From positions 62,001 to 126,000 of the forward strand of contig JAVJOG010000027.1 of the NCBI GenBank assembly GCA_040216885.1: a stretch of 64,000 bases of DNA, in the 5' to 3' direction. Positions within the stretch are counted from its first letter, which is position 1. Each line of letters starts with the position of its first letter. Below, in pieces: positions 58,891 to 64,000 of the stretch. The stretch comes from Parvibaculum sp040216885. GTDB taxonomy: Bacteria > Pseudomonadota > Alphaproteobacteria > Parvibaculales > Parvibaculaceae. The position numbers and the translations under genes are program-made. Under the pieces are notes generated by a model that was given only the letters and a program-made list of their open reading frames with translations, was not told the DNA's origin and did no database searches.

Positions 58891-60894
58891 TCACGCCGCC
58901 TCGTCCGTGTTGTAATCCACCAGCCGCACGACCTCGGCCATGATGTCGGTGATCTGGAAATCCTTGGGCGTGTAGATCGCGGCGACACCGGCAGCGCGGA
59001 GCTTTTCCTCGTCATCCGCCGGGATGATACCGCCGACAACGACCGGGATGTCGGAGAGCCCCGCCTCGCGCATCCGCTTCATCACATCCTCGGCCAGCGG
59101 CACATGGCTGCCCGACAGGATCGACAATCCGACGACATGTACATCGCCCTCCTGCGCGGATTTGACGATCTGCTCCGGCGTCAGGCGGATGCCGTCATAG
59201 ACGACGTCCATGCCGCAATCGCGCGCCCGCACCGCCACCTGCTCGGCGCCGTTGGAATGACCGTCGAGACCCGGCTTGCCGACGAGAAACTTCAGGCGGC
59301 GGCCGAGCTTCGAGGACACCGCATCGACCATCGCGCGCACCGGATCGAGATCGCCCGGCGCATTTCGCGCGGCGCGGGAAACGCCGGTCGGCGCGCGGTA
59401 CTCGCCGAAGATCTGTCTGAGCGCCGTACCCCATTCGCCGGTGGTGACGCCGGCTTTCGCGCACACGATGGAAGGCTCCATGATGTTGCGGCCTTCCTTG
59501 GCCGCGCGGCGCAGATCGGCAAGCGCCGCCTCGACCGCCTCATTGTCGCGCGCTGCGCGCCAGGCCTCGAGTGCCGCGACCTGCTCGGCCTCGACACCCG
59601 CATCGACGACATGGATCGAGCCCGCGCCGGTCGACAACGGCGACGGCGCCGTTTCGACATAACGATTGACGCCGACCACGACCTGCCGCCCGGCCTCGAT
59701 TTCCTCAAGCCGCGCCGAATTGGATTCGACGAGGCGTTCTTTCATGTATGCACTGTCGACTGCGGCGACCGCGCCGCCCATCTCCTCGATCCGCGCCAGT
59801 TCCTCGCGCGCTTCCGCCTTCAGCGCCTCGACTTTTGCGTCCATCGCCTTCGAACCGTCGAAGATGTCGCCATACTCGAGAAGATCGGTTTCATAGGCGA
59901 GAATCTGCTGTGCGCGGAGCGACCATTGCTGGTCCCACGGACGCGGCAATCCGAGCGCCTCGTTCCAGGCCGGCAGCTGCACCGCGCGGGCACGCGCGTT
60001 CTTCGACAGCGTGACAGCGAGCATTTCGAGCAGGATGCGATAGACGTTGTTCTCCGGCTGCTGCTCGGTGAGGCCGAGCGAATTGACCTGTACCCCGTAG
60101 CGGAACCGGCGCAGCTTCGCATCCTCGACGCCGTAGCGGTCGCGGCAGATTTCGTCCCACAGATCGACAAAGGCACGCATCTTCGCGATCTCGGTGATGA
60201 AGCGCACGCCGGCATTGACAAAAAAACTGATGCGCCCGACGACCTGCGGAAAATCCTTTTCGGGCACCTGACCGCTCGCCTTCAGCCGGTCGAGCACCGC
60301 CTGTGCGGTCGCCAGCGCAAAGGCAAGCTCCTGCACCGGCGTCGCGCCCGCTTCCTGCAGATGATAGGAGCAGACATTGGTGGGGTTCCACTTCGGCACT
60401 TCGCGATAGGTGTAGGAAACGATATCGGTGATGAGGCGCATCGAAGGCTCGGGCGGAAACACATAAGTGCCGCGCGAGAGATATTCCTTGATGATGTCGT
60501 TCTGGACCGTGCCCTGAAGTTTCTTGCGGTCGGCGCCGTGCTCGTCCGCCACCGCGATATAGAGTGCCAGCAGCCAGGCTGCCGTCGCGTTGATCGTCAT
60601 CGAGGTGTTCATCTGCTCCATCGGGATGCCCTCGAAGAGGGCCCGCATGTCGCCGATATGCGAAACGGGAACACCGACCTTGCCGACCTCGCCGCGCGCC
60701 AGCACATGATCCGAGTCGTAGCCGGTCTGCGTCGGCAGGTCGAAGGCGATCGAAAGACCGGTCTGGCCGCGCGAAAGATTGGTGCGGTAAAGCGCGTTCG
60801 AGGCCTTCGCTGTCGAATGGCCGGCATAGGTGCGGAAAATCCACGGATTGTCCCGCGCCGGACCCGCCGCCTTCCCTGTTTCGTCTTTGCTCAT
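58891..60894 (-). CDS. ecm: Ethylmalonyl-CoA mutase
   Basis: The 667-residue protein begins MSKDETGKAAG. It is a methylmalonyl-CoA-mutase-type enzyme with substrate barrel (FRTYAGHSTAKASNALYR, FDLPTQTGYDSDHVL) and C-terminal B12 domain (GLDGHSNGAEQ with the DxHxxG cobalamin His, then VGLSILSGSH). The length and the TQNDI-type motifs (GTVQNDIIKEYLSRGTY) match the MeaA/Ecm branch. Ecm converts (2R)-ethylmalonyl-CoA to methylsuccinyl-CoA in acetyl-CoA assimilation. With ccr nearby, the pathway is strongly indicated. Confidence 0.88.
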   Translation of the reverse strand: MSKDETGKAAGPARDNPWIFRTYAGHSTAKASNALYRTNLSRGQTGLSIAFDLPTQTGYDSDHVLARGEVGKVGVPVSHIGDMRALFEGIPMEQMNTSMTINATAAWLLALYIAVADEHGADRKKLQGTVQNDIIKEYLSRGTYVFPPEPSMRLITDIVSYTYREVPKWNPTNVCSYHLQEAGATPVQELAFALATAQAVLDRLKASGQVPEKDFPQVVGRISFFVNAGVRFITEIAKMRAFVDLWDEICRDRYGVEDAKLRRFRYGVQVNSLGLTEQQPENNVYRILLEMLAVTLSKNARARAVQLPAWNEALGLPRPWDQQWSLRAQQILAYETDLLEYGDIFDGSKAMDAKVEALKAEAREELARIEEMGGAVAAVDSAYMKERLVESNSARLEEIEAGRQVVVGVNRYVETAPSPLSTGAGSIHVVDAGVEAEQVAALEAWRAARDNEAVEAALADLRRAAKEGRNIMEPSIVCAKAGVTTGEWGTALRQIFGEYRAPTGVSRAARNAPGDLDPVRAMVDAVSSKLGRRLKFLVGKPGLDGHSNGAEQVAVRARDCGMDVVYDGIRLTPEQIVKSAQEGDVHVVGLSILSGSHVPLAEDVMKRMREAGLSDIPVVVGGIIPADDEEKLRAAGVAAIYTPKDFQITDIMAEVVRLVDYNTDEAA

Positions 60895-61082
60895 GCCGGT
60901 TCCCGAATGCATGTCTGTCCGTGGAAATCCATTATCACAGGCTTTGCTGCGCTGCAAAAGAGCCAGGGCGGCACTGTTTGTCCCCTCAATCAAGGCCGCG
61001 CATCACAATGGATATCGCGCCGCCGCCGGACGCGTTAACCTGCGCGCACCGAAACTGAAAATACAACGTATGGACAAAACTT

Positions 61083-62330
61083 ATGTCAGATCTCGACCAG
61101 GACCTGTTTCAGCTTGCGATGTCGGAAAAGGCGCGCCCGCTGATGGCGGCCGTGCAGAAGCACATCGCCGAAAATGTAGAGCCGATCACGGAGGAATTCT
61201 TTCGCCTTCACGACGAGAAGACCGACCGCTGGAGCTGGCATCCGCGCCAGCTTGAGCTGCTGGAAGGCGCCAAGAACAAGGCCAAGGAATCGGGCTTGTG
61301 GAACTTCTTCCTGCCGGACTCCGAAATCGGCTCCGGCCTCACCAATCTCGACTATGCCTATATCGCCGTCGAGCTCGGCAAGTCGCCGCTTGCGTCCGAA
61401 TCGCTCAATTGCAGCGCGCCGGACACGGGCAACATGGAAGTGCTGGAGCGCGTCGGCACGCCGGCGCAGAAGAAGAAGTGGCTGGAGCCGCTCCTCAACG
61501 GCGAGATCCGCTCTGCCTATGCGATGACCGAACCGGATGTGCCGAGCTCCGACGCCAAGAACGTGCGCACCAGCGCCGTGCTCGATGGCGACGAGTGGGT
61601 CATCAATGGCGAGAAGTTCTATATTTCCGGCGCCGGCGACCCGCGCTGCAAGATCATGATCGTGATGGTGCGCACAAGCCCCGACGCACCGCCGAGCAAG
61701 CAGCAGTCGCAGATCCTCGTGCCGAAAGATACGCCCGGCGTCGAGATTCTCGAAGGCATGAAGGTCTTCGGAAAGGATCACGCGCCGCAGGGCCACATGC
61801 ATATCCGCTTCAACAATGTGCGCGTGCCGAAGGAAAATATCCTGCTCGGCGAAGGCCGCGGTTTCGAAATCAGCCAGGTTCGTCTGGGCCCCGGCCGCAT
61901 CCATCACTGCATGCGTTCGATCGGCAAGGCGGAAAAGGCGCTGGAACTGATGGTGAAACGCGCCGCGACGCGCGAGGCTTTCGGCAAGCCGATTGCAAAG
62001 CTCGGCGGGAACCTCGAGATCATCTCGCGCGCCCGCATCGAAATCAATGCGATGCGCCTTGCCGTACTTCAGGCCGCGCGCGCCATGGACGTATTGGGCA
62101 ACAAGGAAGCCCGCGTCTATGTCAGCGCGGTAAAGGCGATGGTGCCGGAAAAAGTCTGTCTCATCATCGACCAGGCGATCCAGATGCACGGCGCCGCCGG
62201 TATCTCGCAATGGACGCCGCTCGCCGACATGTATACCGACATGCGCCATCTGCGCTTTGCCGACGGTCCCGACGAAGTGCACCACATGGTCGTCGGTCGC
62301 GCCGAAGTGCAGCGGCACGGTCTCTGGTAA
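61083..62330 (+). CDS. Acyl-CoA dehydrogenase (ACAD10/11-like)
   Basis: The 415-residue protein has FAD-binding YAMTEPDVPSSDAKN near residue 147 and a C-terminal IQMHGAAGISQWTPLADMYTDMRH. It is close in form to the ACAD11-like group. Its position between ecm and ccr suggested methylsuccinyl-CoA dehydrogenase (mcd), but mcd proteins are longer (about 550), so this is only a possibility. It ends in a terminator. Confidence 0.85.
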   Translation: MSDLDQDLFQLAMSEKARPLMAAVQKHIAENVEPITEEFFRLHDEKTDRWSWHPRQLELLEGAKNKAKESGLWNFFLPDSEIGSGLTNLDYAYIAVELGKSPLASESLNCSAPDTGNMEVLERVGTPAQKKKWLEPLLNGEIRSAYAMTEPDVPSSDAKNVRTSAVLDGDEWVINGEKFYISGAGDPRCKIMIVMVRTSPDAPPSKQQSQILVPKDTPGVEILEGMKVFGKDHAPQGHMHIRFNNVRVPKENILLGEGRGFEISQVRLGPGRIHHCMRSIGKAEKALELMVKRAATREAFGKPIAKLGGNLEIISRARIEINAMRLAVLQAARAMDVLGNKEARVYVSAVKAMVPEKVCLIIDQAIQMHGAAGISQWTPLADMYTDMRHLRFADGPDEVHHMVVGRAEVQRHGLW

Positions 62331-62359
62331 GACCGGCGCCTAAACCGCACCGACTTGAT

Positions 62360-62397
62360 AAGCCGCCGCGTGGAATTTATCCGCGCGGCGGCTTTTT
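62360..62397 (+). terminator. Terminator of the acyl-CoA dehydrogenase gene
   Basis: The stem AAGCCGCCGCG / CGCGGCGGCTT with a 13-base loop is followed by a T-run, 30 bases after the stop. Confidence 0.88.
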
Positions 62398-62493
62398 GCC
62401 GTCGCCGAGCATGAACACGAAGCCTGTTCGGCCGGCGACATGCCGAAAAGTCGCGGGAATCCGCGGTTTCAACACCAAAATTTTGATATTGCA

Positions 62494-62513
62494 GCGCAAA
62501 AAAGTCCTTGCGC
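62494..62513. promoter_or_regulatory. Inverted repeat upstream of ccr
   Basis: GCGCAA (62494-62499) and TTGCGC (62508-62513) lie 63 bases before the ccr start in its 179-base leader after the terminator. The palindrome CAAAATTTTG is just upstream (62476-62485). These may be regulator binding sites for the ethylmalonyl-CoA pathway. Confidence 0.45.
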
Positions 62514-62575
62514 ACCCGGCGTCAAATGCCAATGATCCGCGCCGAACGGCATCGAACGGCGGACGAGGTGAAGTT

Positions 62576-63841
<1,266 letters not shown>

Positions 63842-63851
63842 GGCCCCTGAA

Positions 63852-63892
63852 AAGGCCCGACTGTCATCGAACTGTCAAAAAACTGTCACAAA
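63852..63892 (+). promoter_or_regulatory. Triple CTGTCA repeat (Pho-box-like), copy 2
   Basis: Identical over 41 bases to 14288-14328. The repeats at 63861, 63872 and 63883 are 11 bases apart. The gene that it might control lies beyond the window. Confidence 0.6.
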
Positions 63893-63895
63893 TGG

Positions 63896-63974
63896 ACTTG
63901 TCCCCGGTCCGGCCCCGGGGATAAGCGCCACTTGTCCCCGGTGTGCGACGCACAAGCGAGGCCACTTATCCCCG
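63896..63974. repeat. Cluster of four RCTTRTCCCCG-type motifs
   Basis: ACTTGTCCCCGG at 63896, GGGGATAAG (inverse) at 63917, ACTTGTCCCCGG at 63930 and ACTTATCCCCG at 63964. The same motif types follow copy 1 near 14352-14387. They may form binding sites or hairpins of a composite intergenic element. Confidence 0.5.
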
Positions 63975-64000
63975 ATTCCGTTTCGCAGCCGCGATAGGGT

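Noticed and set aside
61298..62575. Extended N-terminus of ccr through the acyl-CoA dehydrogenase gene
   Set aside because: The extension reads the dehydrogenase gene in the wrong frame. The ATG at 62576 with its ribosome site gives the usual Ccr length.
63896..63974. DnaA boxes or replication origin
   Set aside because: The motif TTRTCCCCG differs from TTATCCACA at two or more positions, and no dnaA, parAB or hemE gene is in view.

Overview
The window reads as a GC-rich alphaproteobacterial chromosome. The evidence is an FdxA-type ferredoxin beside CarD, an RpoH-type sigma factor, Coq4 and Coq7 for ubiquinone, a Glu-Q synthetase, ethylmalonyl-CoA mutase with crotonyl-CoA carboxylase/reductase, and many acyl-CoA, SDR and GST genes. 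A Parvibaculum-like member of the Hyphomicrobiales/Parvibaculales fits the gene content, but that is an inference from content and not a database match. I see no rRNA operon, CRISPR array, complete insertion sequence or prophage. Two tRNAs (Arg-CCT and Leu-CAA) are present.

Layout. 0-5.7 kb is a housekeeping/stress block: the C-terminal part of a helicase, an S4 RNA-binding protein, a TerB-like protein, FdxA, CarD with a long Lys/Ala-rich tail, and RpoH. 5.7-8.7 kb on the minus strand holds a LuxR-type regulator with a degenerate receiver, a secreted nuclease and an M48 lipoprotein protease. 9.1-16 kb holds tRNA-Arg, a phage-type repressor whose S24 dyad is lost, a heptosyltransferase-like enzyme and several small genes, one beside a Pho-box-like repeat. 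16-21 kb holds fatty-acid type enzymes and a tandem pair of alpha/beta hydrolases. 21-26 kb holds a GlpD / lipid kinase / alkyl-DHAP-synthase-like operon that suggests unusual glycerolipid or ether-lipid chemistry. 26-36 kb holds a SulP transporter, CoA ligases, hydrolases, SDRs and a feruloyl-CoA-synthase-like gene that has lost its adenylation core.

36-42 kb is a long plus-strand operon of two carboxymuconolactone-decarboxylase-like proteins, an SDR, a metallo-hydrolase, two GST-like proteins and a GH84 glucosaminidase. 42-47 kb holds an SDR / TetR / flavin monooxygenase regulatory unit and a FATP-type acyl-CoA synthetase. 47-54 kb holds TusA-like, GNAT, ArsC-like, Coq4 (divergent from a TetR gene over a palindromic operator), tRNA-Leu, DsbB, Coq7, HNH and GluQRS genes. 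54-58.7 kb holds a membrane acyltransferase, an AEC transporter and an unexplained three-gene unit (coiled-coil protein, membrane protein, secreted VWA protein). 58.9-64 kb holds the ethylmalonyl-CoA pathway genes ecm and ccr, separated by an acyl-CoA dehydrogenase, and ends in a second copy of the Pho-box-like repeat.

Together the genes point to an aerobic, ubiquinone-respiring heterotroph that activates and degrades fatty or aromatic/terpenoid acids as CoA thioesters and assimilates acetyl-CoA through the ethylmalonyl-CoA pathway. The strongest candidates for something undescribed are the 56.6-58.7 kb three-gene unit, the histone-tail CarD, and the glpD-kinase-alkylDHAP synthase operon.
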